Positions 15,626 through 24,420 of a stretch of DNA of 64,000 bases are shown one piece after another. The notes below the pieces were generated by a model. That model worked only from the letters and a program-made list of their open reading frames with translations. It was not told the origin of the DNA and did no database searches. How positions within the stretch are numbered: position 1 is the first letter of the stretch; every line of letters starts with the position of its first letter. Position numbers and translations under genes: made by a program. Origin of the DNA: an uncultured Dehalococcoidia bacterium (GTDB lineage: Bacteria; Chloroflexota; Dehalococcoidia; Lucifugimonadales; UBA3495); the NCBI GenBank assembly GCA_951812535.1, contig CATOSK010000012.1:41190-105189 (forward strand), given 5' to 3'.

Positions 15626-17656
15626 TCAGGCGGCGACGCGCTTGCGGCGGTTGGCCAGATAGTCCACAAGGACGTACTGGCCGAGGTTCTCGGAACTGCT
15701 GTAAAAAGCGCGGCCCCGATTGATCCGGGTGAGCCGGTCAATGAAGTTCACGAGCTGGTAGTTGTTTTCCAGCATGAAGGTGTTGATTACGATACCCTCC
15801 TGGGTACACTTGCGGACTTCCTTCAGGGTTTCCAGCTCGGTGCGGTAGCTGGGTGGGTAGCTGAAGAAGGACTGGCCATTTTCCAGGTGGGCGGTGGGTT
15901 CGCCGTCAGTGATGAGGAGGATCTGGCGGGAGCCGCCCTTCTCGTTGGCGAGGAGCTTGCGGGACATCATCAGGGCGTGGTGGAGATTGGTGCCGGACAC
16001 CCACGCATTCCAGTTGGTCTTGACTAGGTCTTCCTCCTTGATCTCCCGGGCGTAGTCGGAGAAGCCGATGACGTGGAGGGAGTCCCGGGGGTATTGGGTG
16101 CGGATCAGCGAGAAGAGGGCCAGGGTTACCTTCTTGGCGGCCTGGAAGTTGTTGAAGAGACCCATGGACCGGCTCTGGTCGAGGAGAACGGCGGTGGCGG
16201 CGCGGGTCATGTGCTCCTGGCGGTGGATTTCGAAGTCCTGCGGGCCCATGCGGACGGGGATTTCCGGGCCGGACCGCAGGACGGCGTTCTTGATGGTGGC
16301 CTGCATATCCAGCAGGAAGGGGTCGCCGAACTCGTAGGGCTTGGTGTCTCCGAGAAGGTCGCCGCCGGCGCCCCGCTGGTCAAGGTCGTGGTTGCCCATG
16401 CGGTCCTTCTTCAGGTGGACGAATACTTCCTTGAGGGCCTTCTGGCCGATGCGGCGGATTCCCCGGGCGGTGAGTTCCAGCCCGTCCTCGCCGGTGATGT
16501 ATCCCGCCTCTTTGAGAAGCTGCTGCAGGCGCTCCAACTGCTCCCAGGCTTGCCGGGCTTCCTCGCCGAGAAGCTCGGCTAGTATTTCCGGGTCTATATC
16601 TTCGAGGTTGCCGGTGCGGATGGCGTCCTGGATGGACTGCTCCAGCCGGTCCAGGTCCTGGAGCTGGCGCATCATCTCGCGGGCCTGCTCCATGGTCAGG
16701 CTGTCGTCGCCGAGGAAGGGGTACTGGCGGCGAAGATCGTCCATGGGCATTAGCTGTCCCATGAGCTGGGCAAACTCGGCCATCTCGCGCTGGGTCGCGG
16801 GGTCGAGAGCGGCGTTGAGGGCGTCCTCCAACTGCTGCCGGGCCTCCGGTGACATGCTTTCCATCATGGACTGCATTTGGGCAAGCTGCTGCTGGAGCAT
16901 TTCCATGAGCTCGTCGAAGTTCTGCGGAGGATTGGGGCCGAACATCTGGCCCCAACGCTGCATGAAGCCGTCGAAGTCAGGCTCCCGGCCGGCCATCTTT
17001 TCCCGCATCATCTGGTTCAGCTCGCGCATCATCTCGCGGGTAGCCGCCATGTCTTCTGGAGACATTCCCTGGACCTGCTGCTGCATCTGCTGGGATATGT
17101 TCTGGGCCATCTGGGACTTGAGCTCGTCCAGAAGCTCCTGGAAGAGGCGCTGGGCTTCGGGGTCCATGAACTCGTAGTCCATGAGCTCCTGGATTTGCCC
17201 GGCGAGGCTATCTGGCAACTGGTCGAGGGTGTCGAGGTTGCGCTGAGCGCGTTGCTCCAGCATGTTGAGCAGGGCTTCCTGTTGTGGACGGTCTTCTTCG
17301 GAAGCCGCGGATGCCTGATCGCGGGCCTCGTCGATGCGCTTCTGGATTCCCGTTCGTTCCGCGTCCAGGATTTCCTTGAGGCGGCGCTCCAGGTCCTCCA
17401 CCACCGAGTCCATGTTGTGTTGCTGCAACTGCTGGCGGCGCTGGTTCTTGAGGCGTTCCATCAGGTCGCGCAGGCCTCCCATTTGCTGACCATCGGGGTT
17501 CTGCATTCCGTTGCGGAAGAGCTCGCGGAGCGCCCGCATGACGTCTCCCTGGTTCAGCAACTCGTCGGAAAGCTGGTCCATGAGAGCGTTGGCATCGATG
17601 CCGAAGATTTCCTGGGTGCCATCCCAGCGGCTGTACCGGTAGGTGCCAAAGAGCAT
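15626..17656 (-). CDS. VWA-domain protein with long Gln/Met-rich helical N-terminus
   Basis: 676 residues. The C-terminal 200 are a von Willebrand A domain with an intact MIDAS: LLDQSRSMG (DxSxS, about residue 490), SGTNLHHAL (threonine loop) and LLITDGEPTAH. The preceding 450 residues are strongly helical and rich in Q, M, E and R, with runs such as QQMQQQVQGMSPEDM; they look like coiled coil. No signal peptide or membrane helix, so probably cytosolic. VWA proteins of this kind usually work with a MoxR-type AAA+ ATPase, but none is in the window. ATG start with GAGG 6 bp upstream. Confidence 0.85.
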   Translation of the reverse strand: MLFGTYRYSRWDGTQEIFGIDANALMDQLSDELLNQGDVMRALRELFRNGMQNPDGQQMGGLRDLMERLKNQRRQQLQQHNMDSVVEDLERRLKEILDAERTGIQKRIDEARDQASAASEEDRPQQEALLNMLEQRAQRNLDTLDQLPDSLAGQIQELMDYEFMDPEAQRLFQELLDELKSQMAQNISQQMQQQVQGMSPEDMAATREMMRELNQMMREKMAGREPDFDGFMQRWGQMFGPNPPQNFDELMEMLQQQLAQMQSMMESMSPEARQQLEDALNAALDPATQREMAEFAQLMGQLMPMDDLRRQYPFLGDDSLTMEQAREMMRQLQDLDRLEQSIQDAIRTGNLEDIDPEILAELLGEEARQAWEQLERLQQLLKEAGYITGEDGLELTARGIRRIGQKALKEVFVHLKKDRMGNHDLDQRGAGGDLLGDTKPYEFGDPFLLDMQATIKNAVLRSGPEIPVRMGPQDFEIHRQEHMTRAATAVLLDQSRSMGLFNNFQAAKKVTLALFSLIRTQYPRDSLHVIGFSDYAREIKEEDLVKTNWNAWVSGTNLHHALMMSRKLLANEKGGSRQILLITDGEPTAHLENGQSFFSYPPSYRTELETLKEVRKCTQEGIVINTFMLENNYQLVNFIDRLTRINRGRAFYSSSENLGQYVLVDYLANRRKRVAA

Positions 17657-17737
17657 GGTAGCCTCGGTGGGGCCGGTGCCTGGAGGGCCACCGGCAAGAG
17701 GTGACGTGGAGGTCGGGAGGGGGAAGGAACGCGGCGG

Positions 17738-18163
17738 CTAGCCGGCGCCGATGGCCGCCAGTCCAGCGTCGGCGCACTCCTGGTCTTGGGAGTAATGGCC
17801 GCCGCTGACGCCAATGCCACCGATCATCACGCCGTCTACGTTGATGGGGGTGCCGCCCCCGAAGAGGATCATGTCCTGCTGGTGGGGCAGGCTGTGGAGA
17901 AGGGGTGGATCGTCCTTGATGAACTCCCACAGGCCGAGGGTGGGGAAGCCAAAGGAGATGGCGGTCCAGGCCTTCTGCTGGGCGATCCGGACGGCGAGAA
18001 GGGCTGCTCCGTCCATGCGGCTGAAGGCCTTGAGGTTGCCGTCGGGGTCGCAGATGGCGATGGCCATGGGAACGCCGATTTCCTGGGCCTTGGCTTCGGC
18101 GGCGGCAATGGCCTGCCGGGCGGCTTCCAGCGTGATGCTCTTGCGGTCGAAGGACGTTGGCAT
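17738..18163 (-). CDS. GlcG/HbpS-like heme-degrading-domain protein
   Basis: A 141-residue single-domain protein of the GlcG/HbpS (DUF336) family, which includes heme-binding HbpS and proteins near glycolate or diol metabolism. Typical segments are ITLEAARQAIAAAEAKA, then AICDPDGNLKAFSRMDGA, then the GGGTPI and IGGIGVSGG glycine turns. ATG 18163 has AGGAGGG 5-6 bp upstream; the longer frame to 18208 is not supported. Probably cytosolic, since no signal peptide is seen. Its job here is not clear. Confidence 0.85.
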   Translation of the reverse strand: MPTSFDRKSITLEAARQAIAAAEAKAQEIGVPMAIAICDPDGNLKAFSRMDGAALLAVRIAQQKAWTAISFGFPTLGLWEFIKDDPPLLHSLPHQQDMILFGGGTPINVDGVMIGGIGVSGGHYSQDQECADAGLAAIGAG

Positions 18164-18267
18164 GGGGGCCCTCCTGGGAGGCGAGTGTTGCCGGCTACTA
18201 TACCGCAACGGGCCCGGAGGGGCCAGAGATGGTTGGATTCGGCACCCGGCGGGCGGCGTTAACGCGG

Positions 18268-18789
18268 TCAGAGAACCTGGGCGCCAAGGATTTTCTGGAT
18301 GTGGTTGAGGGCCCAGTGGTGGGCTTCGGCGTCGAAGCTGGCGACGCAGTCGGCGGGGATTTCCACGTCATAGTCCCGGTTGCGGGCGTCGCTGGTGGTG
18401 TGCATGACGCAGATGTCGGTGCAGACGCCGCAGATAATGACCCGGTCGGGCCGGTGTCGGGCCAGCCGCTGTTCCAGGTCGGTGTTGAAGAAGCCGCTGT
18501 AACGGTTCTTGGGGACTATGTTGGCTGCCGTAACGAACTCGGCCAGCTCCGGGATTACCTCTGGTTCCTCGGTGCCGATGACGCAGTGGACGGGGAACAT
18601 GCGAAACTCGAGGTCATCGGGCAGGTGGTGGTCGCAGACGAAGACTATCTCCGAGCCAGCGTTTTTCTCCCGGCGCAGGAGGGCCTGGACGTTGGGGATG
18701 ATTTTGCGGGACTCGTCGCCGCAGTAGAGGTTATGGCCGGGTTCAAGGAACCCGCGGACCATGTCGACGACAATCACGGTGTTGGGCAT
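18268..18789 (-). CDS. Cysteine hydrolase (isochorismatase/nicotinamidase family)
   Basis: A 173-residue hydrolase. The catalytic triad is visible: Asp9 in VVDMVRGF, Lys in VPKNRYSGF near residue 93, and Cys in GVCTDICV near residue 122. Family members cleave nicotinamide, isochorismate, carbamoylsarcosine or other amides. FEPGH-like and HxxPDD segments recall nicotinamidase-type metal sites, but the substrate is not certain. ATG start with AGGAGG upstream. Same strand as its neighbours, but spacing of about 100 bp on one side and 35 bp on the other gives no firm operon. Confidence 0.87.
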   Translation of the reverse strand: MPNTVIVVDMVRGFLEPGHNLYCGDESRKIIPNVQALLRREKNAGSEIVFVCDHHLPDDLEFRMFPVHCVIGTEEPEVIPELAEFVTAANIVPKNRYSGFFNTDLEQRLARHRPDRVIICGVCTDICVMHTTSDARNRDYDVEIPADCVASFDAEAHHWALNHIQKILGAQVL

Positions 18790-18822
18790 GTCGGGCCTCC
18801 TTCAGGATGATCCTGTGGAGTG

Positions 18823-19356
18823 TTACCGCTGGGAGTCCACGGCTTCCAGGAAGGGTACGCCATCAACCAATACGTCGTCGATGACGGCGTCGCCGTCCCG
18901 GTCGACGAACACCCGGACTTTGACATCGCCGGCGCGCTCGACGATGCGGCCGGTGCCTTCGGGGACAAAGTAGGTGCCGATGCCGAAGTCGAGGCTGCCG
19001 GAGTCGTCGGCAAATCCGGTTATAAAAAGTTGGCCCGGCCGGGGACGGGTGCGATGATAGCCGGTGGCCTGCCATACGTCACCCTGCCGCTCCAGGGTGA
19101 CGAACATCCTGGCGCCCCGCTGAAGGTCATCCCGCAGGCGGGGCGCGGCGTCCTCGACGCGCCGGGGAATGCCAATCTCGTAGTTGAGGATGGCGTAGTC
19201 CCCCTGGAGGAGGGAGCGGGGGTCTACGGGAACGGTCTGGAGGACGATGCGCTCGCCGGTTTGGCGGACCTGTTCCCGGAATCCGACGATGCCGGCCAGG
19301 ACGGCCAGCTGAACGGCGACGATTACCCAGAAGGCTATGGAGAACCTAGCGGTCAT
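18823..19356 (-). CDS. GDYXXLXY-domain membrane-anchored protein
   Basis: 177 residues. One N-terminal membrane helix (about residues 7-26) and an outside domain carrying the name-giving motif LLQGDYAILNYEI near residue 55. The family is of unknown function and is typically encoded beside DUF2157 membrane proteins, as here: the DUF2157 gene ends 7 bp upstream. The two probably form one membrane unit. Confidence 0.88.
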   Translation of the reverse strand: MTARFSIAFWVIVAVQLAVLAGIVGFREQVRQTGERIVLQTVPVDPRSLLQGDYAILNYEIGIPRRVEDAAPRLRDDLQRGARMFVTLERQGDVWQATGYHRTRPRPGQLFITGFADDSGSLDFGIGTYFVPEGTGRIVERAGDVKVRVFVDRDGDAVIDDVLVDGVPFLEAVDSQR

Positions 19357-19363
19357 CGGCCAC

Positions 19364-20626
19364 CTACGGGCCTGTGTCCGGGTGCCTCAGGCTCTGGAGG
19401 ACACGGCGGCGGGCACGTTCCAGCAGGAACCCTCCGACGAGGAGGAGCAGGCCGGCAATGATAAAGACGATGGAACGGTCCAAAAGGTCGAAACTGTATT
19501 CGAAGTACCGGGTGAAAATCCAGACGCTAAAGAAACCAATGGACAGGTTGATGAGGGCTTCACGTCCGCGGAGATATCCAAGATAGGCAAGCCCCACGAC
19601 TCCCAGCCCGTAGAGGAGGTTGGCAACAATCGGGTATACGGTTGCTCCGTCCAACGGGGGGAACACCACCAGGCATCCGAACAGAAGCAGCACCAGCGAA
19701 GGGACTGCTTCGGCCAGCAGGGCGGCCAACGGCTGCGCCTGCTGCCGGGCATAGAGGGCCATCCAGACCCAGACGGCCACCAGGGCGGCGACGGTCGCGG
19801 CAGCTATGGCCCAGTATTCCGGGGTCACCGGGAACCAGAGGGCCTCGGGATAGTCCCGGGAGCGATCGGTCCAGTCCCAGAGATCCCCAAACCCCCAAGA
19901 ATAGAGAATGCCAAAGGTGATAAGCAAGCCAATGAGCTGGAAGGTGGGCATGAAAAGGCGGACGGACGGGAAGGACCCGTGGAGCCTCCCGACGGCGAAA
20001 AGAGCCAGTCCCAGGGTCAGGTAGAGGGGCATGGCCAGGGATGGGATGAAGTGTTCGTCCAGCAGCCACTCCTGGCCGCGGAATCCGACGGCGGCCAGCC
20101 CGGTAACCAGGGCTAGCACCAGGACCGGTTGGGAACGCACAACGTAGGCGAGGGGCAGGACGCCGAGGAACCAGTAGAGCACAAGGTTGGGATGGTTTAC
20201 CGGGATATGGTAGGTCTGAGCGACCAGGTGAACGGCGGCCCCATAAGCGATGCACCCGAGGAAAATCAGGGCAGTCCCCACCCGGGGATAATCGAGCCGG
20301 TAGCGAAGCAGGAACCCGGCGCCGTATATGACGGGCACACCAATAAACATCATGGCGAGCTTCACGCCGGAAGAAATTTCCTGCCAGTTGGCGGCAACGA
20401 ACAGGATGACTCCCAGTCCAACCAGGACGGCCCCCATTATCAGGAGGACGGTGACGAGCCGGTTGCGGGGCGCTTCGGCGGCTTCCGGGAAGTCGTAGGA
20501 GCCAAGAATGGCGCGGGCCTGTTCCCCGGAGATTATTCCCGAGGCGCTCCAATGTTCCACCTCGACGGGCAGGCCGGCGAGGAAACGGGGATCGGCGGGG
20601 CGGGGGCCGGTGGGGGCTTCAGACAT
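19364..20626 (-). CDS. DUF2157 multi-pass membrane protein
   Basis: 420 residues. A cytosolic N-terminus (about 70 residues, with the DUF2157 pattern LVEVEHWSASGIISGEQARAIL split over two short blocks) is followed by about ten to twelve membrane helices. Between helices is the QTYHIPVNHPNLVLYW region seen in this family. The function is unknown. It pairs with the GDYXXLXY gene, 7 bp downstream. The start has GGAATAG about 6 bp upstream. Confidence 0.85.
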   Translation of the reverse strand: MSEAPTGPRPADPRFLAGLPVEVEHWSASGIISGEQARAILGSYDFPEAAEAPRNRLVTVLLIMGAVLVGLGVILFVAANWQEISSGVKLAMMFIGVPVIYGAGFLLRYRLDYPRVGTALIFLGCIAYGAAVHLVAQTYHIPVNHPNLVLYWFLGVLPLAYVVRSQPVLVLALVTGLAAVGFRGQEWLLDEHFIPSLAMPLYLTLGLALFAVGRLHGSFPSVRLFMPTFQLIGLLITFGILYSWGFGDLWDWTDRSRDYPEALWFPVTPEYWAIAAATVAALVAVWVWMALYARQQAQPLAALLAEAVPSLVLLLFGCLVVFPPLDGATVYPIVANLLYGLGVVGLAYLGYLRGREALINLSIGFFSVWIFTRYFEYSFDLLDRSIVFIIAGLLLLVGGFLLERARRRVLQSLRHPDTGP

Positions 20627-20655
20627 TCATCTATTCCTGGACTATTCCCGGGCGC

Positions 20656-21537
20656 TTACGCGCTCCCACCGGAGGCCCCGGAATAGCGGGAGTCGGCGGC
20701 GAGCATTTGGGACAACCCGACGGTCTCGAAGGCTTCCGCAAGGGAGGACATGCCGGGCATGAGCTGCTCGGTGGTGCCGTGGGTCTTGAGGTGGCGCATG
20801 AGATTAGCCACCACGCTACAGGCAGCCATCAGAGCGCTGGCGGGGAAGATCACCATCTTAAAGCCCATCTGTTCCAACTCGGGGGCGGGAATCAATGGGG
20901 ACTTGCCGCTTTCAACGAAGTTGTAGAGGAGGGGCACGTCGAAGGTGTCGGCGACTTTCCGGGCTTCCTCCGGGGAGCGAAGGGCTTCGATGAACAGGGC
21001 GTCGGCGCCGGCGCGGATGTAGTCATCGCAGCGGCGCATCGTGTCGTCCCATCCGGTGACAGCGAGGGCGTCAGTGCGGACGATGATGGTGAAATCGGGG
21101 TCGGTGCGGGCGTCGACGGCGGCGCGTATCTTGCCGCACATCTCATCGGGAGGGATCACGCGCTTGTTGTCCAGGTGTCCGCAGCGCTTGGGGAAGTCCT
21201 GGTCCTCGATGTGGACCGCGGCGACGCCGGCGCGCTGGTATTGGCGGATGGTGCGCTGGATGTTGAGCATCCCGCCGTACCCGGTATCGGCGTCGGCGAT
21301 GATGGGGACGCTGACCACCTCGGCCATGGCACCGGCGTGGGCAGTCATTTCGCTCATGGTAGCGAGGGCGAGGTCAGGATACCCGAGGCGGGCAACGGAC
21401 ATTCCCGCGCCGGTCATGTAGACGGCGGGGAAACCGGCCTGCTCAATTATGGTTGCGGTGAGGCAATCGTAGGCCCCCGGCGCTACGATTATGCCGGGTT
21501 GGCCGAGGCGTTGGCGGAAGGCTGTGGTGACGTTCAT
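20656..21537 (-). CDS. Isocitrate lyase/PEP mutase family protein (carboxyvinyl-carboxyphosphonate phosphorylmutase-like)
   Basis: A 293-residue TIM-barrel enzyme. Family signs: the VAPGAYDCLTATII start, metal-binding DADTGYGG near residue 86, and the flexible catalytic loop PKRCGHLDNKR near residue 117, which keeps the Cys used by lyases such as methylisocitrate lyase. Likely a 2-methylisocitrate lyase or a related C-C lyase; oxaloacetate decarboxylase activity is also possible. ATG 21537 has GGAGA upstream; the extension to 21594 is not supported. A paralogue lies at 62787 with a changed loop. Confidence 0.87.
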   Translation of the reverse strand: MNVTTAFRQRLGQPGIIVAPGAYDCLTATIIEQAGFPAVYMTGAGMSVARLGYPDLALATMSEMTAHAGAMAEVVSVPIIADADTGYGGMLNIQRTIRQYQRAGVAAVHIEDQDFPKRCGHLDNKRVIPPDEMCGKIRAAVDARTDPDFTIIVRTDALAVTGWDDTMRRCDDYIRAGADALFIEALRSPEEARKVADTFDVPLLYNFVESGKSPLIPAPELEQMGFKMVIFPASALMAACSVVANLMRHLKTHGTTEQLMPGMSSLAEAFETVGLSQMLAADSRYSGASGGSA

Positions 21538-21622
21538 GGTGAAATCTCCGGCGGAAACTTCCGAATGTCTGACCCGACCAGGGTCCAGGGGCAAGGGCCC
21601 CCGGCAAAGGCGGGTTTTTCAA

Positions 21623-22378
21623 TCAGGCGATAAGGCCGCCATCGACGGTTATGGCCTGTCCGGTGATGTATCCGGCGCGGGGGCTGGCGAGGAAGGCCAC
21701 TACCTCGGCAACTTCGGCGCCGCTTCCAAAGCGCCCCATGGGGATGCGGCCCATAATCTGGCGGCGGGCGTCGTCGCTGAGCTGGTCAACCATTCCCCCG
21801 GTGTCGATGAACCCGGGGGCGACGGCATTGACGGTGACGTTGCGGGATGCCACCTCCCGGGCGACCGCCTTGGTGAAGCCGATCAGACCGGCCTTGGCAG
21901 CGGCGTAGTTGGCCTGCCCTGGGTTGCCTCCAATACCGACGACGGAAGAGATGTTTATGACCCGTCCAGCGTGCCGCCGGATCAGTTGGGGCATGACCTT
22001 CCTGGTGCAAAGGAAGGCGCTGCGCAGGTCGATGTCCAGCACCTCGTCCCAATCCTGCAGGGACATCCGTAGGAGCAGGCGGTCGCGGGTGATGCCGGCG
22101 TTGTTGACCAGGATGTCGATACGGCCCCAATGTTCCGATGCCGCGTTAACCACTGACTCCGCAGAGTCTTCCTGGGACACGTCACCGGCAATGGCGAAGG
22201 CTGCGCCGCCGGCAGCAGTGATGGTTTCGACCACCCTGGTGGCGGCGTCCAGGTTGGTGTGGTAGTTGACGGCGATGCCTGCGCCTTCCTCAGCCAAACG
22301 ACAGGCGATGGCGGCGCCGATCCCCCGGGATGCCCCGGTGACCAACGCTACCTGTCCTTCCAAATCACGAGAGGACAT
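21623..22378 (-). CDS. fabG: 3-oxoacyl-[acyl-carrier-protein] reductase (SDR)
   Basis: A 251-residue short-chain dehydrogenase that reduces 3-oxoacyl-ACP with NADPH. Cofactor motif TGASRGIGAAIA (residues 14-25), NNAG near residue 90, Ser in NISSVVG and the catalytic YAAAK near residue 155. The glycine-rich C-terminus YITGQAITVDGGL is typical FabG. It follows plsX by 4 bp, and the FabG-PlsX-hot-dog order supports a fatty acid role. Confidence 0.92.
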   Translation of the reverse strand: MSSRDLEGQVALVTGASRGIGAAIACRLAEEGAGIAVNYHTNLDAATRVVETITAAGGAAFAIAGDVSQEDSAESVVNAASEHWGRIDILVNNAGITRDRLLLRMSLQDWDEVLDIDLRSAFLCTRKVMPQLIRRHAGRVINISSVVGIGGNPGQANYAAAKAGLIGFTKAVAREVASRNVTVNAVAPGFIDTGGMVDQLSDDARRQIMGRIPMGRFGSGAEVAEVVAFLASPRAGYITGQAITVDGGLIA

Positions 22379-22382
22379 GGGG

Positions 22383-23408
22383 TCAGCCAGCGGCGGAGGA
22401 CCGCGGCAGGGCGGCGAGTTCGCGCCGCATCTCGCCCATCATGTCAAGGGACACACACATCACGCCGGTGCGGATGGCGCCCGTTACGCCATCGGCCCGG
22501 GACGAACCGTGACCGAGGATTACGGTGCCGTTAACGCCGAACAGGGGCCCGCCCATCTTGCGGGGGAGATTCATGGATGTCCAGAGCTCTTCGATGAGGC
22601 CGGATGCACCTCCTCCCGGAATGGCCGAGGACAGCCTTTCCTGAAGGTATTGTCCCAGGGCTGAACCAAGGCCTTCGGTGAACTTCATGAGAATGTTGCC
22701 GACGAAGCCGTCGCAGACGACGACATCGGCCTTGTCGCTGAAGAAGTCCATTCCCTCCACGTTGCCCACGAAGTTGAGGTGGCTTTCCTGGAAAAGCTGG
22801 TAGCTCTCCCGGACCTGCCGGTTGCCCTTGGCTTCCTCGGTGCCCACGCTGAGCAGACCGATGCGGGGGTTTTCGATACCGAGGAACCGATGGGCGAAGA
22901 CGGAGCCCAGCGCTCCAAAGCTGAGCATGAGGGCAGGGCGGCAGTCTACATTGCTGCCCATGTCCACCATAACGGTCCGCGGAGCCAGCCCAAGGAAAGG
23001 GCCGCCAATGCAGGGACGGTCCAGACCTTCCATCAGGCCCAGCGCCATCACTGCGCTGGCCATGGAAGCTCCGGTGGAGCCCATGGAGACAAGCAAGTCC
23101 GCCTGGCCGTCCTTGACGACCCTGGTGGCTACCGCAATGGATGCTTCGGGCTTGTGGCGAAGAGAAAGGACCGGATGTTCGTCGTCGCCAATCTTTCCCT
23201 GGGAGGGGACCACGGTCACGGCTTTCCCGGCGGCGTTGTGGCGGGAAAGCTCCCGCTCAACGGAGTCCCGGTCACCCACGAGGATTACTTCCGCGTTGTG
23301 CTCCTCCAATGCTGCCAAGGCTCCCGGAACGGTCTCCGGCGGCCCATAATCCCCACCCATTGCGTCCACGACCACCCGAATGGGGGCCGAATCTCCGTTT
23401 CGCTGCAT
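22383..23408 (-). CDS. plsX: Phosphate acyltransferase PlsX
   Basis: A 341-residue peripheral membrane enzyme that converts acyl-ACP to acyl-phosphate for phospholipid synthesis. It starts with VVVDAMGGDYGPPE and has GSTGASMASAVM, VDMGSNVDCRP and CDGFVGNILMKFTEG, all conserved in PlsX. Length is normal. The stop of the hot-dog gene upstream is 2 bp from the plsX start, and fabG follows 4 bp after it, so the three form a tight operon. Confidence 0.95.
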   Translation of the reverse strand: MQRNGDSAPIRVVVDAMGGDYGPPETVPGALAALEEHNAEVILVGDRDSVERELSRHNAAGKAVTVVPSQGKIGDDEHPVLSLRHKPEASIAVATRVVKDGQADLLVSMGSTGASMASAVMALGLMEGLDRPCIGGPFLGLAPRTVMVDMGSNVDCRPALMLSFGALGSVFAHRFLGIENPRIGLLSVGTEEAKGNRQVRESYQLFQESHLNFVGNVEGMDFFSDKADVVVCDGFVGNILMKFTEGLGSALGQYLQERLSSAIPGGGASGLIEELWTSMNLPRKMGGPLFGVNGTVILGHGSSRADGVTGAIRTGVMCVSLDMMGEMRRELAALPRSSAAG

Positions 23409-23410
23409 AC

Positions 23411-24292
23411 CTACACCTTTGCTGGCTGATCAGCCGGACGGTGTCCCGCAGGTCCGTCCGGCAGGTCCACGGTTGCGGAGCCGCTGATTATCTCACTGCG
23501 GGTCTGCCGGTTGCGAACACCGACGGAGCACGTCACTCGACGGCCATTCCCGAGATGTTCTTCCCTGGCTATTTTACCCCAAGTTTCGACCTCATCGCCC
23601 ACGTAAGCGGCACCCTTGAACCGGACTTTCAGCGAGCCTGTTGCCAACCATGACTGCCCGAAAGAAGCGGCCATCATTTCGGAGATGAAAGCCAGGGTCA
23701 ACATCCCGTGGGCGATGACTCCTCCGAAACCGGTGCCTGCGGCGAATTCGGTATCCCAGTGCAGCGGATTGTGGTCGCCGGATGCCTCGCAGTATTTGTC
23801 CAACTGGCGCTGGGTGATGGTCTTGACCACCGGGGTCAGTTCCTGTCCGGGTCCGGTCATGGCCGAACCCCTCCGGCGGGGGGACTCTCCGAGGCTGGCT
23901 CCGGGAGCAGGGATCAACACAGTTGTCCTGCCGCGCTGGACCGGCCGCCCGCCGGGGCCGGTCAGCGTGTAGGACACAGTGGTGAAATCCAGGCCCCCGC
24001 GGCGGCGGGGCGGGTCCTGCCGCGCGACCCCCGCTACCCTGGAGCCAACCTCCAAAGGAGCCAGGGTTTCCACTTCCTGCAGACTGTGGATGGTCCCGCC
24101 GGGAAGTTCCAGGGTCTCCAACACGCGCCCCAGAACGCAGGCGGTCAACGCCAGGGGCGGCACCAGCCCGAGCTGAAGACAGTTTCCGGTGGAGTCGCCC
24201 ACAGCCTCCACGTAGGACTGAACCCATTCCGGGGTCACCAACCATTCACCCAGTTGGATTTCACCTCGGGATGGCTGCGCTTTATTTCCCAT
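23411..24292 (-). CDS. Two-domain hot-dog protein: FAS1-like dehydratase half plus MaoC domain
   Basis: About 293 residues in two hot-dog folds. The first (about 15-135) is a degenerate FAS1-like dehydratase half. The second (about 150-285) is a MaoC domain with the catalytic D-x(4)-H pattern in ASGDHNPLHWD and GGVIAHGMLTLAF. Probably a 3-hydroxyacyl-ACP/CoA dehydratase acting between FabG and an enoyl reductase, which fits the fabG-plsX neighbours. ATG 24292 is preferred because GGGGAG lies 7 bp before it; TTG 24307 and ATG 24298 are alternatives. Confidence 0.83.
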   Translation of the reverse strand: MGNKAQPSRGEIQLGEWLVTPEWVQSYVEAVGDSTGNCLQLGLVPPLALTACVLGRVLETLELPGGTIHSLQEVETLAPLEVGSRVAGVARQDPPRRRGGLDFTTVSYTLTGPGGRPVQRGRTTVLIPAPGASLGESPRRRGSAMTGPGQELTPVVKTITQRQLDKYCEASGDHNPLHWDTEFAAGTGFGGVIAHGMLTLAFISEMMAASFGQSWLATGSLKVRFKGAAYVGDEVETWGKIAREEHLGNGRRVTCSVGVRNRQTRSEIISGSATVDLPDGPAGHRPADQPAKV

Positions 24293-24420
24293 GGACATGC
24301 TCCCCAAGGCAGAAGCCGGAACCCTTCGGACAATGGCGCCGCATGTATGCCGATCGGTTCATCCTCCTGGGCGAGGATGTTGATCCTGGCGTGAGGGAGC
24401 GGTTCGGCTTCGCCAAGCGG

